Shown piece by piece: positions 45,746-54,758 of a DNA stretch of 64,000 nucleotides (positions are counted from its first letter, which is position 1; each line of letters opens with the position of its first letter). The position numbers and the translations under genes were made by a program. The stretch comes from Noviluteimonas sp052115395. Its GTDB lineage: Bacteria > Pseudomonadota > Gammaproteobacteria > Xanthomonadales > Xanthomonadaceae. The stretch lies in the NCBI GenBank assembly GCA_052115395.1, contig JBFRGO010000002.1; one strand, given 5' to 3'. A model generated the notes under the pieces. The model saw only the letters and a list, made by a program, of their open reading frames with translations, was not told the origin of the DNA and made no database searches.

Positions 45746-46435
45746 ATGTCGGTCCTGCGCTTCGACAACGTCAGCAAGCAATACCCCGGCGGCCACGTTG
45801 CACTGACGGATGTCAGTTTCACGGTCGCGCCGGGCGAAATGCTGTTCGTCACCGGCCACTCCGGCGCGGGCAAGAGCACGCTGCTCAAGTTGATCCAACT
45901 CGCCGAGCGCCCCTCGCGCGGCGCGGTGCTCTTCGACGAGAAGAACCTGGCGAAGGTGCGCGGCGGCAAGATCGCGCTGCATCGCCGCTCGGTCGGCGTG
46001 GTTTACCAGAACCATCAGTTGCTCATGGATCGCACGGTCGGCGAGAACGTGTCGCTGCCGCTGATCCTGCGCGGCATGAAGCGCGGCGAGATCGGCAAGC
46101 GCGTGCGTTCGATGCTCGATCGCCTGGGCCTGGCCCCGCGCGAGAAGGCCCTGCCCTCGCAGTTGTCGGCCGGCGAACAGCAACGCGTCGGCATCGCGCG
46201 CGCGCTGGTCGCCGAACCGATGCTGCTGGTCGCCGACGAACCCACGGGCAACCTGGACCCCACGCTGTCGGCGGAAATCCTCGCCTTGTTCGCCGCCCTG
46301 CCCGAACGCGGCACGAGCGTGCTCGTCGCCAGCCACGACCTCGGCCTGATCAAGCGCATGCGCAAGCGCGTGCTCGTGCTCGACCAGGGCAAGCTGGCCG
46401 ACGACATCGCGCCGGAGGAACTCGCCGATGCCTGA
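45746..46435 (+). CDS. ftsE: Cell-division ABC transporter ATP-binding protein FtsE
   Basis: A 229-residue ABC ATPase. It starts VLRFDNVSKQYPGG; Walker A is GHSGAGKST (37-45), the signature is LSAGEQQRV, Walker B is LLVADEPTGNLD, and the switch His is in VASHD. With FtsX it activates periplasmic murein hydrolases at the septum. The last 8 bases overlap ftsX. The upstream CATACT in a 73-base gap is a weak -10 candidate. Confidence 0.95.
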   Translation: MSVLRFDNVSKQYPGGHVALTDVSFTVAPGEMLFVTGHSGAGKSTLLKLIQLAERPSRGAVLFDEKNLAKVRGGKIALHRRSVGVVYQNHQLLMDRTVGENVSLPLILRGMKRGEIGKRVRSMLDRLGLAPREKALPSQLSAGEQQRVGIARALVAEPMLLVADEPTGNLDPTLSAEILALFAALPERGTSVLVASHDLGLIKRMRKRVLVLDQGKLADDIAPEELADA

Positions 46436-47423
46436 GCAACAGGTCGGCGCGATGCCTGCGCCGAATGGCCGTGCCGCGAACACCCGGGATCGCCGCGTGC
46501 ATTCCAGCGGCCTCGGCGCGTGGGTCGACCATCATCTTTACAGCTTCATCGCCAGCCTCGGCCGGGTGTTCCGCAAGCCGTGGGCCACGCTGTTGACCAT
46601 CGGCGTGATGGCGGTGGCGCTCGCCTTGCCGCTCGGGCTGTGGATCGTGCTTGCGAATGTCGAACGTTTCGCCGGGCAAGTGCAAAGCTCGCGCCAGGTC
46701 GCGGTGTATCTGAAAGAGGGCACCGACGCGACGCGCGCGAATGCCATCGCCGGGCAGCTGCGCAAGCGCGCGGATGTCGCATCGGTCGATGTGCGCTCGC
46801 CCGACCAGGGCTTGCAGACCTTGCGCGAACGCGACGGCCTGGGCGAGGCGGTCGACGCGCTCGCCGCCACCGGCGATGCGAATCCGTTGCCGTGGCTGCT
46901 GCTCATCGCGCCGCGCGGCAATGAATCGGTGCTGGCCGAATCGCTCCGGACGATGCCCGAGGCCGATCTCGTGCAGCACGACGCGAAGTGGCGCACGCGC
47001 CTGGACAACTGGCTGCGTTTCGGCGGCCGCGTCGCGCTCGTGCTCGCGGGGCTGCTCGGGCTGGGCGCATTGCTCGTGGTCGGCAACACGGTGCGGCTGG
47101 ACATCCAGTCGCGTCGCGAGGAAATCGGCGTGCTGCAGTTGCTGGGCGCCACCGACGGTTTCATTCGCCGGCCTTTCCTCTATCTGGGCGTGTGGTACGG
47201 CCTGGGCGCCGGCGCGCTCGCGCTCGCCTTGCTCACCGGCGCGTGGATGGCGTTGCAACAGCCGCTCGCGCAACTGGCGGGCAGTTACGGCAGCGGGTTC
47301 ACCTTGCGGGGCGTGGATGCCGTGCAGGCCGCGATCGTCCTGGGCGGCGCGACCTTGCTGGGCTGGGTCGGCGCCGGCATCGTGACAGGCCACTTCCTCC
47401 GCCAGACGCGGCCGACGCGATGA
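46428..47423 (+). CDS. ftsX: Cell-division protein FtsX
   Basis: A 331-residue permease-like partner of FtsE. Four helices are visible, with the large periplasmic loop after TM1 (QVAVYLKEGTDATRANAIAG, the FtsX extracellular domain). The FtsX core is WLRFGGRVALVLAGLLGLGALLVVGNTVRL and RREEIGVLQLLGATDGFIRRPFL. It overlaps ftsE by 8 bases and the tandem-receiver gene by 4, so all three are probably one operon. Confidence 0.95.
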   Translation: MPEQQVGAMPAPNGRAANTRDRRVHSSGLGAWVDHHLYSFIASLGRVFRKPWATLLTIGVMAVALALPLGLWIVLANVERFAGQVQSSRQVAVYLKEGTDATRANAIAGQLRKRADVASVDVRSPDQGLQTLRERDGLGEAVDALAATGDANPLPWLLLIAPRGNESVLAESLRTMPEADLVQHDAKWRTRLDNWLRFGGRVALVLAGLLGLGALLVVGNTVRLDIQSRREEIGVLQLLGATDGFIRRPFLYLGVWYGLGAGALALALLTGAWMALQQPLAQLAGSYGSGFTLRGVDAVQAAIVLGGATLLGWVGAGIVTGHFLRQTRPTR

Positions 47424-48271
47424 GCAAGGCGCCCGCCGACCTGCGGCACCTGATCAGCGACGCGCCGCGCGTCATGGTCGTCGACGGCTCGAAACTCGTG
47501 CGCAAGTTGATCGGCGACGTGTTGATGAAGGAACTGCCGAACGTCGAAGTCATCGGCTGCGCGGGGCTGGAAGAAGCGAAGGCCGCACTCGAAACCGGCC
47601 CGTTCCACCTGGTCACCACCGCGCTCATCCTCGCCGACGGCGACGGCCTCACGGTCGCCAAGGCAGTGCGCACCGCGTCGGGCCAGGCCTACGTGCCGGT
47701 GATCGTCGTGTCCGGTGAAGCGCAGGCGCGCCTGGAAAGCCGCAGCCTGAGCGAAGACGTCACCGATTATTTCGACAAGGGCCTCGGCCACACGGCACTG
47801 GCCGCGTTCATCCGCGGCTACGTGCAACCCGAGCCGGTCGCAGGTGCGCGCGTGTTGTATGTCGAAGACAGCCGCGTCGTCGCGATGGCCACCAAGCGCA
47901 TGCTCGAACGCCAGGGCCTCAGTGTCGTGCACACGATCAGCGCGGAAGACGCGTTGAAGTACCTGGAAGCCAATCGCGACGGCGACGAAGCACCGGGCGC
48001 CGACCTCGTGCTCAGCGACGTGTATCTCAAGGGCGAGCTCAGCGGCCGCGACCTGCTCGCGCGCATCCGCAACGACTTCGGCTACAACAAGCGCCAGTTG
48101 CCGGTGTTGGTGATGACCGGCGACGAGAACAAAGACAACCAGTCCGGCCTGTTGCGCGAAGGCGCGAACGACCTGGTGCTCAAGCCCATCGAAGAACGCC
48201 TGCTCGTGACCAAGACGCTGTTCCAGCTGCGCGTGGCGAAGCTGCCGGAGCAGCGCAGCATCGACGCATGA
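47420..48271 (+). CDS. Tandem receiver-domain protein with degenerate first receiver
   Basis: A 283-residue protein of two REC domains and no output domain. REC1 (about 15-130) starts PRVMVVDGSKLVRKL and has Ala68 where the phospho-acceptor Asp should be (HLVTTALILADGDGL), so it is a pseudo-receiver. REC2 (about 142-270) is complete: VLYVEDSRVVAMATKRML, VLSDVYLKGELSG and VLVMTGDENK. It may be a stand-alone signalling adaptor. ATG overlaps the ftsX stop (ATGA), and its own stop overlaps the ung start by 4 bases. Confidence 0.82.
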   Translation: MSKAPADLRHLISDAPRVMVVDGSKLVRKLIGDVLMKELPNVEVIGCAGLEEAKAALETGPFHLVTTALILADGDGLTVAKAVRTASGQAYVPVIVVSGEAQARLESRSLSEDVTDYFDKGLGHTALAAFIRGYVQPEPVAGARVLYVEDSRVVAMATKRMLERQGLSVVHTISAEDALKYLEANRDGDEAPGADLVLSDVYLKGELSGRDLLARIRNDFGYNKRQLPVLVMTGDENKDNQSGLLREGANDLVLKPIEERLLVTKTLFQLRVAKLPEQRSIDA

Positions 48272-48972
48272 GCGAGGCTGCGGCCACGGGCGAGGGCGAC
48301 CGCATTCGCCTGGATCCGAGTTGGAAGGCGCGCCTGGCCGATTACCTCGCGCGCGAAGACATGCAAACGCTGCGCGCTTTCCTCCGCGAACGCATGCAGA
48401 AGGGCGCACGCGTCTTTCCGCCCGCGCCGCAGATGTTCGCGGCGCTGGATGCCACGCCTTTCGACAAGGTCAAGGTCGTCATCCTCGGCCAGGATCCGTA
48501 TCACGGCTTCGGCCAGGCGCACGGGCTGTGCTTCTCGGTGCAACACGGCACCGCGACGCCGCCATCGCTGGTGAACATCTTCAAGGAACTGCAACGCGAC
48601 CTCGGCCTCCCGACGCCGGCGCACGGTTGCCTGGATCACTGGGCCGAGCAAGGCGTGCTGCTGTTGAACGCCGTGCTGACGGTAGAAGAAGGCCGCGCCG
48701 GCGCACACCAGGGCAAGGGGTGGGAAGGCTTCACCGACCACATCGTCGAGACGCTGAACCGCGAACGCGAGCACTTGGTCTTCATGCTCTGGGGCGCTTA
48801 CGCGCAGGCGAAGGGCAAGATGATCGACACATCGAAACATCGCGTGTTGAAAGCGCCCCACCCTTCACCGCTGAGCGCGCATCGCGGCTTCATCGGCTGC
48901 GGGCATTTTTCGAAGGCGAACGAATATCTGGTTCGCCACGGGATGACGCCGATCGATTGGCGCTTGCCCTAA
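48268..48972 (+). CDS. ung: Uracil-DNA glycosylase, family 1
   Basis: A 234-residue base-excision repair enzyme that removes uracil from DNA. Key segments: KVVILGQDPYHGFGQAHG (Asp76 water-activating loop), NAVLTVEEGRAGAHQGKGWEGF, and the DNA-intercalating HPSPLSAHRGFIGC with catalytic His. The length is normal. It starts inside the stop of the tandem-receiver gene. Its 3' end overlaps the convergent folE gene by 4 bases. Confidence 0.96.
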   Translation: MSEAAATGEGDRIRLDPSWKARLADYLAREDMQTLRAFLRERMQKGARVFPPAPQMFAALDATPFDKVKVVILGQDPYHGFGQAHGLCFSVQHGTATPPSLVNIFKELQRDLGLPTPAHGCLDHWAEQGVLLLNAVLTVEEGRAGAHQGKGWEGFTDHIVETLNREREHLVFMLWGAYAQAKGKMIDTSKHRVLKAPHPSPLSAHRGFIGCGHFSKANEYLVRHGMTPIDWRLP

Positions 48973-49583
48973 GCCAACGACGCCAGCAACTCGCTGCGCC
49001 AAGGTTCGCGTTCGAAATCCCCCAGCAACCGCTTGGTCACCATGCCCACGCCGTGCATCGCGATGCCGCGCGAGCCGATGCATTCGTGCGAGGCCTTGAT
49101 CACCACCGCCACGCCGCGTGGTTGCAGCACGCGGTCGAGCGTGTCGGCGATCTCGCACGTCAGGCGCTCCTGGATTTGCAGGCGGCGCGCGTAGGCATCG
49201 ACCAGGCGCGCGAGTTTCGAGATGCCGACCACGCGTTCGCCCGGCAGGTAGGCGACGTGCGCGACGCCGCGGATCGCCGCCATGTGGTGTTCGCACATCG
49301 AACGCACGGGGATGTCGCGCAGCAGCACGATGTCGTCGTAGCCGGCGCTTTCGAAATCGCGCGCGAGCAATGCGTCGGGGTCGATGGCGTATCCGCCGAA
49401 CCATTCTTCGTAGGCGCGCGCGACGCGGGCCGGGGTGTCGACCAGACCTGCGCGCGCGGGGGAATCGCCGGCCCAGCGGATCAGGGTGCGGATCGCGGCT
49501 TCGGCTTCGTGGCGCGAGGGGCGCGCGTCGTCGGGGGCGGACGCGGATTGCGGGTCGATCAGCTGCAGGCGAGCATCGAGCAT
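48969..49583 (-). CDS. folE: GTP cyclohydrolase I (copy 1)
   Basis: A 204-residue homologue of FolE, which converts GTP to dihydroneopterin triphosphate for folate or other pterins. The zinc and catalytic set is intact: SMCEHHMAAI and KASHECIGSRG, plus LPGERVVGISKLARLVDAYARRLQIQERL. A second folE lies at 61990-62589; this copy is the more divergent of the two around the IGSRG loop. The ATG at 49583 begins MLDARLQLID. It is divergent from the Rieske-FAD reductase gene. Confidence 0.92.
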   Translation of the reverse strand: MLDARLQLIDPQSASAPDDARPSRHEAEAAIRTLIRWAGDSPARAGLVDTPARVARAYEEWFGGYAIDPDALLARDFESAGYDDIVLLRDIPVRSMCEHHMAAIRGVAHVAYLPGERVVGISKLARLVDAYARRLQIQERLTCEIADTLDRVLQPRGVAVVIKASHECIGSRGIAMHGVGMVTKRLLGDFEREPWRSELLASLA

Positions 49584-49697
49584 CGGGTTTCTCCGGGGTT
49601 TTTCATCGGATGCGCGGGTGTGCGCGAGGTTCCCGGGAACGTCGCTCGCGCTGGTGCGTCCATCGGAGGAAGATCGCGCAACGCGGAGGATCCACCC

Positions 49698-51206
49698 ATG
49701 TCGCATACCGATGAGTTGCCACCGGGCCCTGATTTCGCGCAAGGCGTGCCGCTCGCGAGCGTGCCTGCCGAGGGCGTGCTGGGCGGACGCGTCGGCAAGA
49801 ACGCGGTGCTGATCGCGCGCCTGGACGATGGGCTGCATGCGGTCGGCGGGACCTGCTCGCATTACAGCGGCCCACTCGCCGAAGGCCTGCGGGTCGGCGA
49901 GGAGATCCGCTGCCCGTTGCACCACGCGTGCTTCAGCTTGCGCGATGGCTTCGCGCGCAAGGCGCCGGCCTTCGGTCGCGTGCCGACATGGCGCGTGGAC
50001 ATCGAAGGCGACACGGTCTTCGTGCGTGAGCAGACGCACGGGAAACACGCCACGCCGCAGCCGCGCACGCCGCGCGAGCGCATCGTCATCATCGGCGGTG
50101 GCGCTGCAGGCTTCGCAGCCGCCGAACGCTTGCGGGATCTCGGGCACGCCGGGTCGCTGACGATGCTCAGCGCGGATGCGGATGGGCCGTACGACCGCCC
50201 CAACCTGTCGAAGGACTACCTCGTCGGCAACATGCCCGAGGAGTGGATTCCGTTGTCGTCTCAGGCGCATTACGCCAGGCGCAAGATCGACCTGCGCGTC
50301 GGCAGCAAGGTCGTGTCCATCGATCCGAAGGCGCGCGACGTCGTGCTGCGCGAAGGCGATCGCATCGCTTACGACGCGCTGTTGATCGCGACCGGCGCGG
50401 CGCCGCGGCCCTTGCGCCTGCCGGGCTTCGACCGCCCGAATGTCTTTGCGCTGCGCTCGCTCACCGACGCGCGCGCGATCATCGCGGCCTGCGGCGATGC
50501 GCGCGCTGTCGCGTTCGTCGGCGCCGGCTTCATCGGCATGGAAGCGGCGGGCGCGTTGCGGACGCGCGGACTCGACGTGCATGTCGTCGCACCGGATGCG
50601 GTGCCGATGGAACGCGCACTCGGCCCAGAACTCGGCGCGTGGATCCAATCGCTGCACGCGGACAAGGGCGTGCAATTCCATCTGCGCGAGAAGCCTGCGA
50701 GCTTCGATGGGACCGCATTGCTATGCGAAAGCGGATTGCGCGTCGCGTGCGATGTGTTGATCGTCGGCGTCGGCGTCGCGCCCCGCACCTCGCTCGCCGA
50801 AGAAGCAGGACTTGCGGTCGACGATGGCATCGTCGTCGACGCCCACCTGCAAACCTCCCTGCCCGATCACTACGCCGCGGGCGATGTCGCGCGCTTCCCG
50901 ATCGGCGACCAGCACGCACGCGTCGAGCATTGGGTGCACGCGCAGCGCATGGGGCAACGCGCGGCCGCGAACATCCTCGGCGAAGACCGCGCCTTCGATG
51001 ACGTGCCCTTCTTCTGGACACATCACCAGGGCGTCGAAGTGCGCTACTGCGGTTACGCGGGCAAATGGGATCGCGTGGAGATCGATGGCGCGTTGGCGGC
51101 GCAGGATTTCACCGCGCGGTACTTCCGCGGCGGGGCGCTGGTGGCCGCGGCGTCCGTGGGCCGCGATCGCGAGAATCTGGAAATCGAGGCTTCATTACAG
51201 CGTTGA
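49698..51206 (+). CDS. Rieske-FAD pyridine-nucleotide-disulfide-type reductase (AIFM3/Nfrl-like)
   Basis: A 502-residue protein. The N-terminal Rieske domain (about 12-105) has its cluster ligands in TCSHYSGPLAEG and CPLHHACFSLRDG. It joins an NADH-dependent FAD reductase (IVIIGGGAAGFAAAERL, AVAFVGAGFIGMEAAGAL and the late FAD motif HYAAGDVARFP) with a reductase C-terminal domain. The layout matches AIFM3-like and ferredoxin-reductase families; the electron acceptor is unknown. ATG at 49698 has GGAGGA seven bases before it. The stop lies 31 bases before ntrB. Confidence 0.9.
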   Translation: MSHTDELPPGPDFAQGVPLASVPAEGVLGGRVGKNAVLIARLDDGLHAVGGTCSHYSGPLAEGLRVGEEIRCPLHHACFSLRDGFARKAPAFGRVPTWRVDIEGDTVFVREQTHGKHATPQPRTPRERIVIIGGGAAGFAAAERLRDLGHAGSLTMLSADADGPYDRPNLSKDYLVGNMPEEWIPLSSQAHYARRKIDLRVGSKVVSIDPKARDVVLREGDRIAYDALLIATGAAPRPLRLPGFDRPNVFALRSLTDARAIIAACGDARAVAFVGAGFIGMEAAGALRTRGLDVHVVAPDAVPMERALGPELGAWIQSLHADKGVQFHLREKPASFDGTALLCESGLRVACDVLIVGVGVAPRTSLAEEAGLAVDDGIVVDAHLQTSLPDHYAAGDVARFPIGDQHARVEHWVHAQRMGQRAAANILGEDRAFDDVPFFWTHHQGVEVRYCGYAGKWDRVEIDGALAAQDFTARYFRGGALVAAASVGRDRENLEIEASLQR

Positions 51207-51220
51207 GCCCCGCGGGCTTT

Positions 51221-51237
51221 AGCACTACATTGGTGCA
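51221..51237. promoter_or_regulatory. NtrC binding site abutting the ntrB start codon
   Basis: AGCACT-N5-GGTGCA matches the NtrC dyad consensus closely: one perfect half, and GCAC kept in the other. It ends at the base before the ntrB ATG. Binding here would block promoter clearance or transcription of ntrBC, implying negative autoregulation. No ribosome binding site is present because the site occupies that place. Confidence 0.78.
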
Positions 51238-52287
51238 ATGCTGGCCGCCCCTCCCGACCTCGATGCGCTTGCAACGCCAGTCGCCTGGACCGGCGCCGAC
51301 GGCCGGATCGCAGGCGCGAACGCGGCCTGCGCGCGGTGGCTCGGGGTTAGCGCGAAGCGCCTGGCGGGGGTCCCTCTGGCCGCGCTGGAGTTCGAAGGCG
51401 ATGCGTTCGTTCGCGCCATTTCGGGGCAAGGCGAGGGCGCGCGCCTGCGCCGGATCCCGCTCGCCTTCCCCGGCACCGAGGTGCCGCGCTTCGCCGATGT
51501 CACCCTGACCGCGCGCGAGGGCGGGGGCTGGTGGATCGAGGCGCATCCGGTCGACGAGTTTCCCGGCGACGATCCCGCGCAGCTTTTGCCCAGCGCCTTG
51601 TCCGCCGCGCTGAAGGGGCTCGCGCACGAACTGCGCAATCCCCTCGCCGGTTTGAAGGGCGCCGCGCAATTGTTGTCGCGTCGCGTGGCGAACGACGACA
51701 CGGGCCGCGAGCTGGTTTCGCTGATCGAATCGGAAGTCGACCGCCTGACTGGCCTGCTCGATCGCCTGCTGTCCCCTGCGCCGCCGCGGCCGTTCGAACC
51801 GGTGAACATCCACGCGGTGCTCGAACGCGTGCTGCGCCTGGCCGAAAGCGATGCAGGCTGGGCGCTGCGCCTGGTGCGCGACTACGACCCATCGTTGCCC
51901 GATGTGCTCGGGGATGGCGATCGCCTCACGCAAGCCGTGTGGAATCTCGTGCGCAATGCGATCGACGCCGGCGCGGCCAACATCACCCTGCGCACGCGCG
52001 CCGAACACGGCGTGCGCATCGGCGACGTGCCGCATCCGCTCGCGATGCGCCTGGAAATCGTCGACGACGGGCGTGGCGTGCCGGAAGAACTCGCCGAGCG
52101 CATTTTCCTGCCGCTGGTGAGCGGGCACGCGGCCGGCAGTGGCCTGGGGCTCGCGCTCGCGCAGCAAGTCGCGCGCGAACATCGCGGTTCGCTCGCCTAT
52201 CGCTCGCGACCGGGGCACACGGTGTTCACCCTGTTGTTGCCTTTGTGGCTGGAAGACGAAGCGGAGGAGGGCGGTCATGTCGACTGA
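51238..52287 (+). CDS. ntrB: Nitrogen regulation sensor kinase NtrB (GlnL)
   Basis: A 349-residue soluble histidine kinase/phosphatase that controls NtrC according to PII state. A PAS domain (about 5-100; LDALATPVAWTGADGRIAGANAA) precedes HisKA with GLAHELRNPLAG (His130) and a HATPase with NLVRNAIDAGA, DDGRGVPEEL and GSGLGLALAQQV. The ATG directly follows an NtrC site with no visible ribosome binding site, so a leaderless or weakly translated message is possible. It overlaps ntrC by 11 bases. Confidence 0.93.
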   Translation: MLAAPPDLDALATPVAWTGADGRIAGANAACARWLGVSAKRLAGVPLAALEFEGDAFVRAISGQGEGARLRRIPLAFPGTEVPRFADVTLTAREGGGWWIEAHPVDEFPGDDPAQLLPSALSAALKGLAHELRNPLAGLKGAAQLLSRRVANDDTGRELVSLIESEVDRLTGLLDRLLSPAPPRPFEPVNIHAVLERVLRLAESDAGWALRLVRDYDPSLPDVLGDGDRLTQAVWNLVRNAIDAGAANITLRTRAEHGVRIGDVPHPLAMRLEIVDDGRGVPEELAERIFLPLVSGHAAGSGLGLALAQQVAREHRGSLAYRSRPGHTVFTLLLPLWLEDEAEEGGHVD

Positions 52288-53692
52288 GGCACACAACGCC
52301 GCGCGCGTGTGGATCGTCGACGACGATCGCGCCGTGCGCTTCGTCCTGGCCACGGCCTTGCGCGAGGCCGGCCATGCAGTCGACGGATTCGAAAACGCGC
52401 GCGATGCGCTCGATGCGCTGCGTTCGCGTGGCGCACCCGACCTGTTGTTCACCGACGTCCGCATGCCGGGCGAAGACGGGCTTGCACTGCTCGAGAAGTT
52501 GAAGACCGCCGCACCGCAATTGCCGGTCATCGTGATGAGCGCCTATACCGACATCGCCAGCACCGCGGGCGCCTTCCGCGGCGGCGCATACGAATTCCTG
52601 TCCAAGCCTTTCGACCTGGACGCGGCGGTGGAAATCGCGGCCCGCGCACTGCCGGCGGCGAACGTGCATGCGACGGCGCTCGCGCCCACGAGCGCGCCCA
52701 ACCAGGAACTCATCGGCGACACGCCCGCGATGCGCGCGTTGTTCCGCAGCATCGGTCGCCTGGCGCAAGCGCCGTTGTCGGTGCTGATCACGGGCGAGAC
52801 GGGCACGGGCAAGGAGCTCGTCGCGCGCGCGTTGCATCGCGAATCGCCGCGCGCGCATCGGCCTTTCGTTGCACTGAACACCGCTGCGATTCCGTCCGAA
52901 CTGCTCGAGAGCGAACTGTTCGGCCATGAAGCCGGCGCCTTCACCGGCGCGCAGAAGCGTCATGTCGGGCGTTTCGAACAAGCCGACGGCGGCACGCTGT
53001 TCCTCGATGAAATCGGCGACATGCCGCTGCCGTTGCAGACGCGCCTGTTGCGCGTGCTCGCCGAAGGGGAGTTCTTCCGCGTGGGCGGTCGCGAATTGAT
53101 CCGCGTCGACGTGCGCGTGATCGCCGCCACGCACCAGCAACTCGAACGTCTCGTCGCCGAAGGCAAGTTCCGCGCGGACCTGTTGCATCGCCTGGATGTG
53201 GTGCGCCTGCATCTGCCGCCCTTGCGCGATCGCCGCGAAGACGTACCGGCACTCGCCGAACGTTTCCTCGCCGCGGCCGCGCGCAAACTCGGCGCACCGG
53301 CCAAGCGCTTCGCGAAGCCGGCGCTCGACCGCCTGCGCAAATACGATTGGCCCGGCAACGTGCGCGAACTCGAGAATGTGTGCTGGCGCCTGGCGGCGCT
53401 CGCGCCCGGCGACACGATCGGTACGGCAGAGCTCGACATGGCCTTCGCACACGCGGTGCCGGAGACGGCGCACGACGAGGATTGGGAAGCAGCGCTCGCG
53501 CGCTGGGCACGCGAACGGCTGACATCGGGCGCGGCCGATCTGCACGCCGATGCGCGCGAACGTTTCGAGCGCATCCTGTTCGACGCCGCGCTCGAACATA
53601 CCCACGGCCATCGCGGCGAGGCCGCCCAACGGCTTGGACTCGGACGTAACACGCTCACCCGCAAGCTCGGCCCCGGCCGCAAGCGGCACTGA
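52277..53692 (+). CDS. ntrC: Nitrogen regulator NtrC (GlnG), sigma-54 activator
   Basis: A 471-residue enhancer-binding protein. The receiver has Asp60 in LLFTDVRMPGEDG. The AAA+ domain has GETGTGKE (173-180), the sigma-54 contact motif GAFTGA (220-225) and TLFLDEIGDMPL. The C-terminal Fis-type helix-turn-helix is EAAQRLGLGRNTLTRKL. The ATG at 52277 lies within ntrB and has GGAGGAGGG upstream. It is the predicted activator of the glnA promoter and repressor at the site in front of ntrB. Confidence 0.95.
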   Translation: MSTEAHNAARVWIVDDDRAVRFVLATALREAGHAVDGFENARDALDALRSRGAPDLLFTDVRMPGEDGLALLEKLKTAAPQLPVIVMSAYTDIASTAGAFRGGAYEFLSKPFDLDAAVEIAARALPAANVHATALAPTSAPNQELIGDTPAMRALFRSIGRLAQAPLSVLITGETGTGKELVARALHRESPRAHRPFVALNTAAIPSELLESELFGHEAGAFTGAQKRHVGRFEQADGGTLFLDEIGDMPLPLQTRLLRVLAEGEFFRVGGRELIRVDVRVIAATHQQLERLVAEGKFRADLLHRLDVVRLHLPPLRDRREDVPALAERFLAAAARKLGAPAKRFAKPALDRLRKYDWPGNVRELENVCWRLAALAPGDTIGTAELDMAFAHAVPETAHDEDWEAALARWARERLTSGAADLHADARERFERILFDAALEHTHGHRGEAAQRLGLGRNTLTRKLGPGRKRH

Positions 53693-53708
53693 CCAAGGAG
53701 GACTTCGT

Positions 53709-54260
53709 ATGCGCCACGCCATCGCCATCGTCGCCACGCTCACGCTCGCCGCCTGCGCGAGCGCGCCGAAACCCGCGCCGACGCCGCCGCCTTCCCTCAG
53801 TACGGCGAAGGAAGGCCGCGCCAATCTCGCCCCGGCCTCGGGCAGCCTCGTCAGCGGCCGCGTCACCCTCGTGCCCATGGGCGACGGCGTGCATCTCACC
53901 GGCACGGTCGGCGGGTTCCTGCCCAACAGCGTCCACGCGATCCACGTGCACGAGAAGGGCGATTGCACCGCGGCCGACGCAAGCTCGGCGGGCGGGCATT
54001 TCAATCCCGCGGGCCAACCGCATGGCCGCGCCAATACGCCGACGCACCACGCGGGCGACATGGACAACATCGCGGCCAATGCACAGGGCCAGGTGAATCT
54101 CGACATCCATTTGGCGGGCGTGACGCTCGGCGGTGGCGCGGCGAACGACATCGCCGATCGTGCGCTGGTCGTGCATGCGGCGGCGGACGATTACACCTCG
54201 CAACCGGCGGGCAACGCCGGCGCGCGCGTCGCGTGCGCGGTCATCAAGATCGTGCAATGA
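53709..54260 (+). CDS. sodC: Cu/Zn superoxide dismutase lipoprotein SodC
   Basis: A 183-residue periplasmic superoxide dismutase. The signal peptide has lipobox LAACAS, so it is probably membrane-anchored. Metal ligands are visible: IHVHEKGDC, GGHFNPAGQPHG, HHAGDMDNI and VVHAAADDY, and the closing Cys is in VACAV. AAGGAGG sits before the ATG at 53709. It begins 16 bases after ntrC, and the acetyltransferase gene overlaps its stop by 4 bases. Confidence 0.92.
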   Translation: MRHAIAIVATLTLAACASAPKPAPTPPPSLSTAKEGRANLAPASGSLVSGRVTLVPMGDGVHLTGTVGGFLPNSVHAIHVHEKGDCTAADASSAGGHFNPAGQPHGRANTPTHHAGDMDNIAANAQGQVNLDIHLAGVTLGGGAANDIADRALVVHAAADDYTSQPAGNAGARVACAVIKIVQ

Positions 54261-54754
54261 CGCACGCCTTCCGGATTCGTCCCGCGCATGCGGCGGACGC
54301 CGAGCTGATCGCCGAGTGGAATGCGGCGATGGCGATGGAGACCGAAGGCAAGAAGCTCGATGCGGCGACGGTGCGCGCCGGCGTCGCCGCGGGCATCGCC
54401 GATCCGCGCAAGTCGCGGTACTTCGTCGCGATGGAAGATGCGACGTTCGCCGGTGCGGAAACCATCGGCGTTCCCGTCGGCACCCTGATGCTCACCACCG
54501 AGTGGAGCGACTGGCGCAACGGCGACTGGTGGTGGATCCAGAGCGTCTACGTGCCGACGCAACACCGCCGCAAAGGCGTGTTTTCGGCGCTGTATCGCCA
54601 TGTGGAGACCCTGGCGAAGCAGACGCAGGGCGTCGTCGGGTTGCGCCTGTTCGTCGAGCGCGACAACGCCAATGCCCAGCGCACCTACGAAGCGCTGGGC
54701 ATGGTGGACGAAGGCTACCGGTTGTATTTCGCGCGCACCGACGGCGGCGCGTAA
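54257..54754 (+). CDS. GNAT-family N-acetyltransferase
   Basis: A 165-residue GNAT enzyme expected to use acetyl-CoA. FRIRPAHAADAELIAEWN is the first strand-helix. WWWIQSVYVPTQHRRKGVFSAL holds the motif A pyrophosphate loop (QHRRKG), and LFVERDNANAQRTYEALGM is motif B. The substrate is unknown. ATG overlaps the sodC stop, so the two are coupled. It may be an odd partner for sodC or a simple read-through gene. Confidence 0.88.
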   Translation: MTHAFRIRPAHAADAELIAEWNAAMAMETEGKKLDAATVRAGVAAGIADPRKSRYFVAMEDATFAGAETIGVPVGTLMLTTEWSDWRNGDWWWIQSVYVPTQHRRKGVFSALYRHVETLAKQTQGVVGLRLFVERDNANAQRTYEALGMVDEGYRLYFARTDGGA

Positions 54755-54758
54755 GACC

